DNA of 34,193 bases, taken from a bacterium (lineage in GTDB: Bacteria > Bacillota > Clostridia > Christensenellales > Aristaeellaceae). The stretch spans positions 1-34,193 of the forward strand of contig JAQXJZ010000173.1 of NCBI GenBank assembly GCA_029009515.1, read 5' to 3'. Positions 7,669 to 15,594 of the stretch are shown here, piece after piece. The first letter of the stretch is position 1. Each line of letters begins with the position of its first letter. Below the pieces are notes generated by a model. The model worked only from the letters and a program-made list of their open reading frames with translations, was not told the DNA's origin and ran no database searches. Made by a program: the position numbers and the translations under genes.

Positions 7669-9840
7669 TCAGCAACGTGTGAGATGAAGCACCATGCTGG
7701 CGGCGTCGCTTTGCTCAAATTCGGGCAGGATGCCCACGTGCTTCAGCACGCCGCCATGCCACACGCGGCCTTCGTCGTCCGTGTAGCAGGCGTGCTCGTC
7801 CACGTCCGGAACGCGGATGTACACATGCTCCGGATTGGCCGATGCATACCGCCGGAAGAGGCACACCAGCAGTTCTCCCTGATCCTCGCTGGCAAACTGC
7901 CATGCGGCAAAGGGGCTGTCAAAGGGAGAGCACAGGCGGGTGAAGCGTCCGCGAAGCGTGAGATGGCGCAGCTGCTTCATCCGGGCAACCTGCTGCGCAA
8001 TCTCCTGCATCTCGCTTTCGGGCAGCATGGTCAGGTCCAGCTCGTAGCCGAATGCGCCCATCAGCGCCACATCGCCGCGCATTTTCAGCGTGGTTTTGCG
8101 ACCCACCTGATGATTGGGCACAGCGCTCACATGCGCGCCCATGGCGCAGGGAGGATAGGCCATCGACGTGCCGTACTGGATGAACAGGCGCTCCACGGCG
8201 TCGGTATCGTCGCTGGTCCAGGTCTGGGGCATGTAGTGCAGCATGCCCAGATCAAACCGTCCGCCACCGCCGGAGCAGCTTTCAAACAGCACATGCGGGA
8301 AGCGGGAGGTGATCTCCTCCAGCACGCGGTAAAGGCCCAGCATGTAGCGGTGATGCACCTCGCCCTGCCTGTCAGCAGGCAGAAGCGCGCTGCCGGCCTC
8401 GGCAAAGTTGCGGTTCATGTCCCACTTCACGTATTCGATGCGGGCGCTGCCCAGCGCGCGGGTGACGGCGTCGATCACATAATCCTGCACGTCCGCGCGG
8501 CTCATGTCCAGCACCAGCTGATTTCTGCGCGTGCTGCGCGGACGGCCGGGCACATGCAGGCACCAGTCCGGATGCGCGCGGTAGAGATCGGAATCCGGCG
8601 AGATCATCTCCGGCTCCATCCACAGGCCAAACTGCATGCCCAGCGCATGAATGCTGTCCGAAAGCGGAGCCAGTCCGCCAGGCAGCTTTTCTTCATTCAC
8701 ATACCAGTCGCCAAGAGAGCAGTCATCGCTGTTGCGGCGGCCAAACCAGCCGTCGTCCAGCACAAAGAGCTCCACGCCGGCCGAGGCGGCTTTTTCAGCG
8801 ATGGCCAGCAGCTTTTCAGCATTGAAATCAAAGTAGGTGCCTTCCCAGTTGTTGATCAGCACCGGGCGCTCGCGGTCGCGCCACTCGCCGCGGCACAGGC
8901 GGGTGCGCACGGCCGCGTGCAGCAGATGGGAAAGGCCGTTGAAGCCCTGATCCGAGAAGGACAGGAGCATTTCCGGCGTCTGGAAGCTTTCGCCCTTTTC
9001 CAGATGCCACGCGCATTCGCTCACGCCGCCGATGACGCGCAGATAGCCGTAGGCGTTTTCATCCGCCAGCATGCGGTGGCTGCCACTGTAGACCAGGCTG
9101 AGCCCGTAGCACAGGCCGCTGTTTTCATCCGTCTGCGAAGGCGCGAAGATGGCAAAGGGGTTGTGCTCGTGTCCGCTGGCGCCGCGGCAGGAGCGGATTT
9201 CGCGGATGCCGTGCATGGACGCCACGCGCTCCACGCTGCGCTCTTTGGCCCACTTGCCGTGCAGGTGGATCATGTCGTACGCGCCGGGCAGCGTGATGCA
9301 GCAGCTGGCAGGATCGTGCAGCACGATCTCCTCCTGCGATTCGTTGCAGAGCAGCACGCTCTGGGTGAGCACATGCAGGCGGTTCATCACCGTGAAGCAA
9401 AGCGTCGCCTTCAGAGCGGTTTTGGGATCGCGCATGTGAAGCAAAAGCGTATCGGCCTCGTCGTCGCTTTCCGCATAGAAGGCGGGCAGACCCTGCAGCC
9501 TGCGCTTGCCAGGCAGGATTTCATACCCCTCGTACTGCAGCAGGGCGCAGTCGCATCCGTCCGCGCCCACCGCGCGCAGCGCTGCCGGGCGGAAATCTCC
9601 GCGGCCGCTGGTGGGGTAGGCAAAGGGCGGAAACTGCGTGCCTTCGTCAAAGGAAGCCAGGGGCACCGCATGCAGGCTGGGCAGATACTCCGCCGCCTCA
9701 TCCGCAAGGGCCTTTCCCCAGTAGGTGTGATACAGCGTATCGCCTGTGGCAGGATCGGGCGCGACCTGCAGAACGAAGCTGAAATGGGTGTGATCCGTCA
9801 GATGGAAAATGCGTTTTTGTTCATGAAAAACAATGGCCAT
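7669..9840 (-). CDS. Alpha-galactosidase, GH36
   Basis: Cytosolic retaining alpha-galactosidase, 723 residues, that removes terminal alpha-1,6-galactose from melibiose, raffinose and related oligosaccharides. It has the GH36 layout: N-terminal beta-supersandwich, (beta/alpha)8 barrel, C-terminal beta domain. Visible motifs are WEGTYFDFN, LDDGWFGRRN, the nucleophile in YVKWDMNRN (Asp474), CSGGGGRFD, and the acid/base in TWTSDDTDAVERL (Asp544); these fit Asp478/Asp548 of the Geobacillus enzymes. No signal peptide. The ATG at 9840 is chosen because AAAGGA lies about 10 bases upstream and MAIVFHEQ begins the domain. It is a single gene with a good promoter, and no raffinose transporter is adjacent. 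Confidence 0.95.
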   Translation of the reverse strand: MAIVFHEQKRIFHLTDHTHFSFVLQVAPDPATGDTLYHTYWGKALADEAAEYLPSLHAVPLASFDEGTQFPPFAYPTSGRGDFRPAALRAVGADGCDCALLQYEGYEILPGKRRLQGLPAFYAESDDEADTLLLHMRDPKTALKATLCFTVMNRLHVLTQSVLLCNESQEEIVLHDPASCCITLPGAYDMIHLHGKWAKERSVERVASMHGIREIRSCRGASGHEHNPFAIFAPSQTDENSGLCYGLSLVYSGSHRMLADENAYGYLRVIGGVSECAWHLEKGESFQTPEMLLSFSDQGFNGLSHLLHAAVRTRLCRGEWRDRERPVLINNWEGTYFDFNAEKLLAIAEKAASAGVELFVLDDGWFGRRNSDDCSLGDWYVNEEKLPGGLAPLSDSIHALGMQFGLWMEPEMISPDSDLYRAHPDWCLHVPGRPRSTRRNQLVLDMSRADVQDYVIDAVTRALGSARIEYVKWDMNRNFAEAGSALLPADRQGEVHHRYMLGLYRVLEEITSRFPHVLFESCSGGGGRFDLGMLHYMPQTWTSDDTDAVERLFIQYGTSMAYPPCAMGAHVSAVPNHQVGRKTTLKMRGDVALMGAFGYELDLTMLPESEMQEIAQQVARMKQLRHLTLRGRFTRLCSPFDSPFAAWQFASEDQGELLVCLFRRYASANPEHVYIRVPDVDEHACYTDDEGRVWHGGVLKHVGILPEFEQSDAASMVLHLTRC

Positions 9841-9877
9841 GGCGATCCGTCCTTTCCGTACAGTACAGGATAGGGTC

Positions 9878-9906
9878 ATTGTACCATTCCGCCCGATGCA
9901 GCACAA
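9878..9906 (-). promoter_or_regulatory. Promoter of the alpha-galactosidase gene
   Basis: On the minus strand TTGTGC, 17 bases, TACAAT, ending about 37 bases before the ATG. A small palindrome, GTACAGTAC, lies at 9858-9866 in the presumed 5' leader. Confidence 0.65.
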
Positions 9907-9937
9907 GGGACGGAATTTCCTTTTTATCGTCTGCAGC

Positions 9938-9967
9938 ATTGCCGCCGGGGCTGCCCGTGTAGTACAA
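9938..9967 (+). promoter_or_regulatory. Predicted promoter of the zinc-ribbon / radical SAM pair
   Basis: TTGCCG, an 18-base spacer and TACAAT stand about 40 bases before the ATG at 10006, divergent from the alpha-galactosidase promoter. Confidence 0.5.
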
Positions 9968-10005
9968 TAGATCCATCAAAAACGCTTTCTCAAAGGAGAA
10001 TCATA

Positions 10006-10665
10006 ATGGGTATCTGCAAAAAATGCGGCTGGATCCTTCCTGAAAACGCGCGCTTCTGCCCGGGATGCGGCGTGGCGCTTGCGCAGCCGAAGCAGCACAG
10101 CGCACACGTGCTTCGCTCTCTCAAACGCGGCACCAGGCCTTCCTGCGCGAACATGTCGTTTGACATGAAAAAGCTGACCCAGCTTGGCGACGAATTCTTC
10201 GCCACGCTTGCGCAGCCTCTGCGCCATTTTGACGGCAGCGCCCAGCAGGCCCGCACCGAAGCCATGCTCAGGATTGCCCGTCTGGCGACGGAGCTGGTCT
10301 GGATGGATGAAAAGCCGTTCTCTTTCGATCGCAATTGTGAAGTGCTGCCCTGTGTGCAGATCGATTATCACTACGGCTGCATCGAAAACGACTGTTATGA
10401 CGGCGGAAACATGAGCAGTTACATGGCGCCTAAAAGCTGCAGCATTTCCCGTATGTCCTGCGAGGAATACGAAAAGAAAGTGGCAAAGCTCCGTGCAGAT
10501 GAGCATTATGACCACTTGGTGGCAGATGGGAAGAAAGTGTGGGCCTACACCAGCACGTATCCCGATGAGGATCGTACGGAAATCTGTGTGTACGGCCGCT
10601 CGCTGCTGCTCCGGGAGCCCCTGGGCCTGAACTGTTGTCTGCAGCTCAGTCTCTATATCCTTTGA
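10006..10665 (+). CDS. Cysteine-rich zinc-ribbon protein, partner of a radical SAM enzyme
   Basis: Unidentified 219-residue cytosolic protein. Residues 4-21 form a clear zinc ribbon (CxxC, 10 residues, CxxC: Cys4, Cys7, Cys18, Cys21). A helical middle follows. The C-terminal half is unusually rich in cysteine: Cys111, 116, 125, 130, 145, 152, 194, 210 and 211, including the stretch YHYGCIENDCYDGG. The ATG follows AAAGGAG at good spacing. The stop codon lies 12 bases before the ATG of a radical SAM/SPASM gene, so the two are almost certainly co-transcribed. It may be the substrate of that enzyme (thioether or similar cross-links) or a carrier/partner protein. No leader-core pattern of a known peptide class is recognised. 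Confidence 0.75.
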   Translation: MGICKKCGWILPENARFCPGCGVALAQPKQHSAHVLRSLKRGTRPSCANMSFDMKKLTQLGDEFFATLAQPLRHFDGSAQQARTEAMLRIARLATELVWMDEKPFSFDRNCEVLPCVQIDYHYGCIENDCYDGGNMSSYMAPKSCSISRMSCEEYEKKVAKLRADEHYDHLVADGKKVWAYTSTYPDEDRTEICVYGRSLLLREPLGLNCCLQLSLYIL

Positions 10666-10677
10666 TTGGGGAACGGT

Positions 10678-11907
10678 ATGCTTCACTGGTCTGTATATGA
10701 TCATCCCCTCAGCCGGGACGGCGTGCATCTGCTCTGGAACAGCCGGACGGATCAGCTGATCCGCCTGAGCGATGCGGAGCAGCAGGCCTTCCTGCGCAGC
10801 GAAATGCCCGAAATGACCGGGGAGCGCCTTGCACAGCTCAGCCGCGGCGGCTTTCTGACCGAATGCGCGGATGAACCCGCGGAAGTGATGCGCAGCCTGA
10901 TGCGGATGCGCAGGCTCCTTACGCCGCATTTCCGCATTCTGCTCACCACCGCATGCAACGCCCGCTGCGCCTACTGCTATCAGCAGGATGCACCCGTGAT
11001 GCGCATGACGGCCGAGACGGCGCAGGAAACGGCTGCGTTCATCATGCAGCAGGCCCGGGAATGCCAGTCGCAGCGCGCAATGCTGGAATGGTTTGGCGGC
11101 GAGCCCACGCTGGAAGCGCGCACTGCCGAAATCATCTGCCGCAAGCTGCAGGAGAGCGGCCTTTCGTACATCTCCTCGCTGGTGACCAACGGCCTGCTGC
11201 TGGACAGCACCTTTCTGCCGCTGCGCGAAGCGCTGTGCCTGAAGCATGTGCAGATCACGCTGGACGGTATGGAGGGCGAGCACGAGCGCATCAAGGGATT
11301 CCCATCAGGCAGCTTTCAGCGCGTGATCCGCAGTGCGGAGCAATGCCTGCGCGAAGGACTGCGCGTGACGCTGCGGCTGAACATGGCGCAGGATGCGCAG
11401 GCGCTTGTACCGCTGCTGGATGCGCTGGCAGAGCGGTTTTCGCCATTGCCGGACGGGCTTGCCATCCAGCCTGTGCCTCTTTATGAGCCCTGCAAAGAGA
11501 TCCCTGCCGCCGTAATGAGCGAGGTGCTGAAGGCACAGGAGCTGATCCGCGTGCGCGGACTGAGCCGCGCTCCGCAGCCCGGGCGGATTCCTAAGCGGAT
11601 GGGCTGCTTTGCCTGCAGCCCGGGCGGCTTCACCATCCGCCCTGATGGCAGGCTGCTCCACTGCTCGCACGATCTGAGCGACGCCAGCTCCCCCGGCACG
11701 CTTTCTTCCTTCCGCGCGGATGACCCGCTGCGCCTCCTTTTTCTGCAAAACGGCCTGCACGGCGAATGCCGCAGCTGCCCCTTCCTGCCGGTCTGCGGCG
11801 GAGGCTGCGCCGCTGCTGCCGTGCTGAACCTTCCCGTGCACCGCTGCTTTGCGCTCAAAACGGTACTGGATGAGGTGCTGTGGAGGAGATACGCAGAGGA
11901 TGCCTGA
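10678..11907 (+). CDS. Radical SAM/SPASM protein
   Basis: Iron-sulfur enzyme of the radical SAM superfamily, 409 residues. The SAM-binding [4Fe-4S] cluster motif is CxxxCxxC at Cys93, Cys97 and Cys100 (TTACNARCAYCYQQ). The glycine motif is GGEP at 140-143. The C-terminal SPASM region binds auxiliary clusters through Cys310, 313, 329, 364, 367, 373, 377 and 390. The first 80 residues resemble the peptide-binding N-terminus of peptide maturases. SPASM enzymes of this kind modify ribosomal peptides or activate sulfatases; the CSxxG-type sulfatase context is absent here. The frame is open to a TTG at 10666, but the ATG at 10678 with GGGGA upstream is preferred. It lies directly after the cysteine-rich gene, its likely partner. 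Confidence 0.88.
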   Translation: MLHWSVYDHPLSRDGVHLLWNSRTDQLIRLSDAEQQAFLRSEMPEMTGERLAQLSRGGFLTECADEPAEVMRSLMRMRRLLTPHFRILLTTACNARCAYCYQQDAPVMRMTAETAQETAAFIMQQARECQSQRAMLEWFGGEPTLEARTAEIICRKLQESGLSYISSLVTNGLLLDSTFLPLREALCLKHVQITLDGMEGEHERIKGFPSGSFQRVIRSAEQCLREGLRVTLRLNMAQDAQALVPLLDALAERFSPLPDGLAIQPVPLYEPCKEIPAAVMSEVLKAQELIRVRGLSRAPQPGRIPKRMGCFACSPGGFTIRPDGRLLHCSHDLSDASSPGTLSSFRADDPLRLLFLQNGLHGECRSCPFLPVCGGGCAAAAVLNLPVHRCFALKTVLDEVLWRRYAEDA

Positions 11908-11911
11908 ATGG

Positions 11912-11938
11912 CCACCGGCCAGGCCGGTGGTTTTCTTT
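11912..11938 (+). terminator. Terminator of the zinc-ribbon / radical SAM operon
   Basis: GC-rich stem CCACCGGC / GCCGGTGG with a 3-base loop, followed by TTTTCTTT, begins four bases after the stop codon. Confidence 0.85.
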
Positions 11939-11949
11939 ATATACACAGC

Positions 11950-11980
11950 AAAAAACCGACTTGCATTCACAAGTCGGTTT
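11950..11980 (-). terminator. Chromosomal terminator originally downstream of tRNA-Thr
   Basis: Inverted repeat AAACCGACTTG / CAAGTCGGTTT with a T run on the minus strand. It directly follows the left copy of the tRNA 3' end, as expected if this was the native tRNA terminator before integration separated the two. Confidence 0.65.
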
Positions 11981-12236
11981 CTATGGAGCTGATGACCGGA
12001 TTTGAACCGGTGACCTCATCCTTACCAAAAATCTTGATTTGGCGGTTGGAGATTTCCGAAAACCGTAGGTTTTGCAGACGAGCATGGTCATTTTGAGGCG
12101 GAAAAGTTATGGAGAATATAACGCGAGCTAATGTGATCTTGCTTTCCAGCAGATCTTTGAGCGCTATGAGTTTGTGCTTCTCGAAATGCTTTTCAAGAAA
12201 GGAAACGCCTTCTTCATCGATCACAAAATCTGGCAC
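11967..12236 (-). CDS. Small ORF crossing the left att site (doubtful)
   Basis: A GTG-started frame of 89 codons overlaps the last 16 bases of the glycosidase gene. Its first 50 residues (VSFLEKHFEKHKLIALKDLL and onward) have protein-like helical composition. The last 20 codons run through the att repeat, so in an excised circle it would end differently. AGGAAAA just before the GTG is a weak ribosome binding site. Family not recognised; it may be a remnant of an element gene. Confidence 0.3.
   Translation of the reverse strand: MPDFVIDEEGVSFLEKHFEKHKLIALKDLLESKITLARVIFSITFPPQNDHARLQNLRFSEISNRQIKIFGKDEVTGSNPVISSIETDL
11978..12028. repeat. Left attachment site: 51-bp copy of the tRNA-Thr 3' part
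   Basis: These 51 bases are identical to 28347-28397. They contain the minus-strand 3' part of tRNA-Thr, from the anticodon loop through the T arm, acceptor strand and CCA, plus six bases beyond. The D arm and 5' acceptor strand are missing, so this copy is not a functional tRNA. Such a duplication marks a tyrosine integrase crossover. Confidence 0.92.
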
Positions 12237-13381
12237 TTTTCCTGCAGTTCCTGTGCGAGACGGTAAGCGAACTGCTTGATATCCAACAGGCTGGGGTCAG
12301 CCTGTTTGCGCCATGCGCTGATACGGGCGGTCGGCGGAATCTGCATGGCGGTTAGCTGGCCACATTCCAGCAGATTGGCCATTTGTTCGCATATATCCAG
12401 AATTTCTGCCGTACGCGGTCCCTGATAGGCAAACACATCGGTATGGTTGTCGGCCAGCAAAGGCTTCAGTTTTTCCAGCAAGGCCACAGCCAAGCCCTCA
12501 CGGTTGGGCTTTTCAGGCACGATCGTTTGCAGATCGCGATTTCGGAAGCAGCCCACGATGGCCGAAGCGATGGCAGGATCACGCACGGTGCCGTCGGCAT
12601 AAAAAATACCGTGCACATCATTCCAGTAGCCTTGAATCATCAGGTTGAACACATACCACGGAATACCGTATTCATTCAACACCTGAATGACCTGATCATA
12701 AGGATTGGCGCGTGCGATACAGCAGGTCTCATTGTTAATGACAGGCTTGTCATATTTGCGGGCCACGCTGAGCGCCAGCTCAGCCATTTCCCTCACGCCT
12801 GCGATGGTTGGCGAATAATCGTGATAGGACAGCACATCCACCAAATCAGCGCTGCTTTCCAAATCGACCGCCAGCCAGTTGCCGACCGTGATGGCGTTCT
12901 CTGCGTCGGCTTGCTTGACATAGCCGCAGAAGTGACGCACAAACTTCCAGATCTTCTCATACCAGCCGTTTTTCACCTCGTCGTTCGGCGCGTCAAGGAT
13001 GAGGTGGTTGCAGGGCGGCTCGTTCATGATGTCGTACATGATCAGGCCCGGCTCGTCCTTCAGCGCATCCACCACGGCGGCGGCAAAGGCTTCGCCGCGG
13101 GGCAGGAAATCCTCCTCCAGCATGGCGGGGTCCAGCCCGTTTCCGTTGAACAGGATGGGCATGACGCTGACGCCAACGCTATGGCAAGTGTGCACGAACC
13201 CGACCAGCCGGGCAATATAGTTTTCAGGCTGCTCCTCGTACTTCTGATAGCTCAGCCAGATGCGCACGCTGTTGATGCCCACCCTTTTGGCATAGCCCAG
13301 CTCGCGCAAAGTGATCTCGTCGTTCTCCGGCATGCGGTAGTTGACGCCCTTGATGAATGAATAATCCTTTAGTGGTTTCAT
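12221..13381 (-). CDS. Intracellular GH5-like glycoside hydrolase
   Basis: Predicted retaining glycosidase with a (beta/alpha)8 barrel, 386 residues. The acid/base is probably Glu121 in IMYDIMNEPP and the nucleophile Glu218 in KPVINNETCC, the clan A arrangement on strands 4 and 7. There is no signal peptide, so it should cleave an imported oligosaccharide. The ATG at 13381 has AAGGAGG seven bases upstream; codons before it are not supported. It is the last gene of the cargo operon and follows the lyase gene across a hairpin. The exact GH family is uncertain (GH5-like by motifs) and the substrate is unknown. Confidence 0.75.
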   Translation of the reverse strand: MKPLKDYSFIKGVNYRMPENDEITLRELGYAKRVGINSVRIWLSYQKYEEQPENYIARLVGFVHTCHSVGVSVMPILFNGNGLDPAMLEEDFLPRGEAFAAAVVDALKDEPGLIMYDIMNEPPCNHLILDAPNDEVKNGWYEKIWKFVRHFCGYVKQADAENAITVGNWLAVDLESSADLVDVLSYHDYSPTIAGVREMAELALSVARKYDKPVINNETCCIARANPYDQVIQVLNEYGIPWYVFNLMIQGYWNDVHGIFYADGTVRDPAIASAIVGCFRNRDLQTIVPEKPNREGLAVALLEKLKPLLADNHTDVFAYQGPRTAEILDICEQMANLLECGQLTAMQIPPTARISAWRKQADPSLLDIKQFAYRLAQELQEKCQIL

Positions 13382-13419
13382 GCGGATCCCTCCTTTTGCT
13401 GCCTCCATTATAAACAAAG

Positions 13420-13445
13420 ACGGGAGATGCGTCCAGCTCTCCCGT
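13420..13445 (-). terminator. Hairpin between lyase and glycosidase genes
   Basis: Perfect 7-bp stem ACGGGAG / CTCCCGT, followed on the minus strand by CTTTGTTTATAAT. It may be a partial terminator or a stabilising stem; a TATAAT box for the glycosidase gene overlaps its tail but no good -35 is seen. Confidence 0.45.
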
Positions 13446-13467
13446 TGGGATGGATCAGGCAATGTGG

Positions 13468-14400
13468 TCAGCGCCATTCGGCGGGAACACCCAGGCGCTC
13501 CATCTCGCTGAGAATGTAGCGGCAGGTGCCCTGAATGGTCTGCTTCTGCTCCTCGGTGACATGCGCCGTGGACATGGATGTGTAAGGCTCGCACACGTCC
13601 AGCAGGCTGCCCAGATATTTCATCTTCGCCACGCCGTTTCCGCCGGGGCAGCGCATGGCGCGCTCAAGGTTCATGATGCCCTCGAAGGCGCGGTACACAC
13701 CCTGCACGTCGTTTTCACGGGCGGCCTTCAGCACATCCACGTAGTACTCGGGCATAAAGTTGGCCAGCGCAGTCACGATGCCGTCAGCGCCGGATAAGAG
13801 GCTGGAGGCGATCATGGCCTCGATCACGCAGGCGATGCCCATCTTGGTATCCTTGAGCAGCTTCAGGTTTTCCAGATGGCTGGGCCAGTCCGCGCGCGTG
13901 TCCTTCACACCGATCATCCGGTCCATCTGCGAAATTTCATACAACGTCTGCGGGCGGATGTCCACATGGGTGGTAAAGGCGATGGAATACACGATCAGCT
14001 TGATCTGCGTGGCCGCAACGATGCGTTCATAGTGGCGCAGCACCTGCTCCTGCGTGCCGTCGGTGTTGTAAAAGGTGGGCGTGGCAAAGGCGTACTCCGC
14101 GCCCATGTCCTGCAGACGATGAATGTGGGCGATGGTGTCGGCCGTGCCGGGAAACACCGCGCCGCAGTAGACCTTGGTCCGGCTTCCGGCCGCCTCACGA
14201 AGGGCCACGCGATTGGCGGCCTCCCATGTCGGATCGGCGAGCTGGGCGGCTTCGCCGGTGGTGCCGGTCACGAACAGACCGTCCACGCCGCGCGCCATCA
14301 GCCTGTGCAAAAGCTTCACATAGTGCTTCTCATCCAGCCTGCCCTGCTCGTCCACTGGGGTCAGCACTGGTACGATCAATCCGGAAAAATCGCTCTTCAT
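13468..14400 (-). CDS. Dihydrodipicolinate synthase/N-acetylneuraminate lyase family aldolase
   Basis: Class I pyruvate-dependent aldolase of 310 residues, the usual size. It has the carboxylate-binding GTTGE motif (VTGTTGEAAQL, near residue 47) and the Schiff-base lysine in RMIGVKDTRADW. The conserved tyrosine is present, but the usual YN pair reads YS (IVYSIAFTTHV). Members cleave keto-acid sugars such as N-acetylneuraminate or 2-keto-3-deoxygluconate, or make dihydrodipicolinate. Its place in a sugar uptake operon favours a catabolic lyase over lysine biosynthesis. The ATG has GGAGGGG at good spacing. It lies between the YhcH-type gene and the glycosidase gene. Confidence 0.85.
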   Translation of the reverse strand: MKSDFSGLIVPVLTPVDEQGRLDEKHYVKLLHRLMARGVDGLFVTGTTGEAAQLADPTWEAANRVALREAAGSRTKVYCGAVFPGTADTIAHIHRLQDMGAEYAFATPTFYNTDGTQEQVLRHYERIVAATQIKLIVYSIAFTTHVDIRPQTLYEISQMDRMIGVKDTRADWPSHLENLKLLKDTKMGIACVIEAMIASSLLSGADGIVTALANFMPEYYVDVLKAARENDVQGVYRAFEGIMNLERAMRCPGGNGVAKMKYLGSLLDVCEPYTSMSTAHVTEEQKQTIQGTCRYILSEMERLGVPAEWR

Positions 14401-14424
14401 TGCGTTTGCCCCTCCTGATAGGAA

Positions 14425-14865
14425 TCATTCCTTGATTTTGAACACGATCTTGTTGGAAAATCCCTCGCCGATGCCGGGCATGTGTGCATCCTGCGGGAAA
14501 AAGACGGCAAAATGCTCCTTCTTCAGCTCAAGGACAACACCCGGCTCACAGGCGGGTGCAAAACGGATATCCCCCTGCCATTCGCCCCAATCCGGAAGCT
14601 GCAAAGCAGGCAGATAACGGATGCTCTCGCCGCTTTCAACACCGATCTGCAGATCAATGTATTTGCCGTGGCTTTCGAACCGCAGCTTGCTTGGCGCATG
14701 CAGCGGACGGTTGCTTCGGCTGAAGTACACGCTGTCGCCGTCCACCTCTGTACGCTCAGAGGGCAGCTCCTTCAGGGAATGGGCTGAAAGAAATTCGATC
14801 GCCTTGTCCAGTCCTGGGTGCATGCCACGGTATTTGAAGAGATTTTCCATGCGGTCATAGATCAT
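14425..14865 (-). CDS. YhcH/YjgK/YiaL family protein (DUF386)
   Basis: Small cupin-like protein, 146 residues, the typical length for the YhcH/YjgK/YiaL/EbgC family. Family patterns are KAIEFLSAHSLKELPSERTE, FESHGKYIDLQIGVESGE and HFAVFFPQDAHMPGIG, which include the metal-binding His/Glu positions. Members sit in sialic acid, gulonate and beta-galactoside operons and are thought to act as sugar anomerases or isomerases. Its start overlaps the stop of the RraA-like gene by four bases (ATGA), indicating translational coupling. It probably handles a sugar intermediate for the adjacent lyase. Confidence 0.88.
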   Translation of the reverse strand: MIYDRMENLFKYRGMHPGLDKAIEFLSAHSLKELPSERTEVDGDSVYFSRSNRPLHAPSKLRFESHGKYIDLQIGVESGESIRYLPALQLPDWGEWQGDIRFAPACEPGVVLELKKEHFAVFFPQDAHMPGIGEGFSNKIVFKIKE

Positions 14866-15581
14866 CTGTCATCCCTCCACGAACCGTGAATGATCTCCAC
14901 GCCCTTCTCTTCAAGAACGGGGTCGATGAAGCAGGGGCCGATGGGCTTAAGCTCGGGCGAATACGGCGGGCGCACGGGTACAGGCTTGCTCAGGGAGGCT
15001 TGCTCGTCCTCGAACTTTTTGCGGGCACGCTTGGCCAGTTCGGCCGCATCTTTTGGTTTGATGACCACCACGCCGTCGTAGTCGCCCACGATGATATCGC
15101 CGGGTTCTACGGTCACACCGCCTACGCTGACGGGTACGTTGATTTCACCAGGGCCGTTTTTATATGGTCCCTTGGGCTGCACGCCGCGTGCATAGACAGA
15201 GAAATCCATGTTTTCCAGCGCCTCACAGTCGCGGATGGCACCGTCTACGATGAAGCCCTCCACACCGCGGCTCAGCGCGCCGCGATACATAAACTCGCCG
15301 CACATGGAATGCTGCAGGCTGCCCTCGCCGTCTACTACGATCACGTCTCCGCACTGCGCCATGGAAATGGCCTTGTGGAAGAGCAGGTTATCGTTAGCAA
15401 CAGACTTGACCGTGAGCGCAACGCCCAGCATCGGCCTGTGATTATAGGGACGCATACCAGCATCGAGGCAGGAGAGGCGATTCATCTCATCGGCAATATT
15501 GGCTACCGGGATCCCCTCAAAAGCCATCACCAGCTCACGCGGTGGCCTTTCGAAAGTTTCATATACGCGATTGTTAACCAC
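14862..15581 (-). CDS. RraA-like protein (HMG/CHA aldolase-type family)
   Basis: 239-residue member of the RraA/dimethylmenaquinone methyltransferase-like fold, which includes class II pyruvate aldolases for 4-hydroxy-4-methyl-2-oxoglutarate and regulators of RNase E. Visible family motifs are GFIVDGAIRDCEAL (the Arg-Asp pair that binds substrate and metal) and GDIIVGDYDGVVVIK. In this operon a metabolic aldolase or related role is more likely than RNase regulation. The start is a GTG at 15581 with AAAGGAGG seven bases upstream; the frame extends further but without support. It follows the AraC gene by 13 bases and overlaps the YhcH-type gene. Confidence 0.85.
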   Translation of the reverse strand: MVNNRVYETFERPPRELVMAFEGIPVANIADEMNRLSCLDAGMRPYNHRPMLGVALTVKSVANDNLLFHKAISMAQCGDVIVVDGEGSLQHSMCGEFMYRGALSRGVEGFIVDGAIRDCEALENMDFSVYARGVQPKGPYKNGPGEINVPVSVGGVTVEPGDIIVGDYDGVVVIKPKDAAELAKRARKKFEDEQASLSKPVPVRPPYSPELKPIGPCFIDPVLEEKGVEIIHGSWRDDR

Positions 15582-15594
15582 AAGGAGTCCTCCT

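Noticed and set aside
7684-9873. A 729-codon plus-strand open frame opposite the alpha-galactosidase
   Set aside because: Antisense shadow with repetitive Ala/Gln/His composition; the minus strand carries all GH36 motifs.
11978-12028. A second tRNA-Thr gene at the left end
   Set aside because: Only the 3' part is present; the D arm and 5' acceptor strand are absent, so it is an attachment-site copy.
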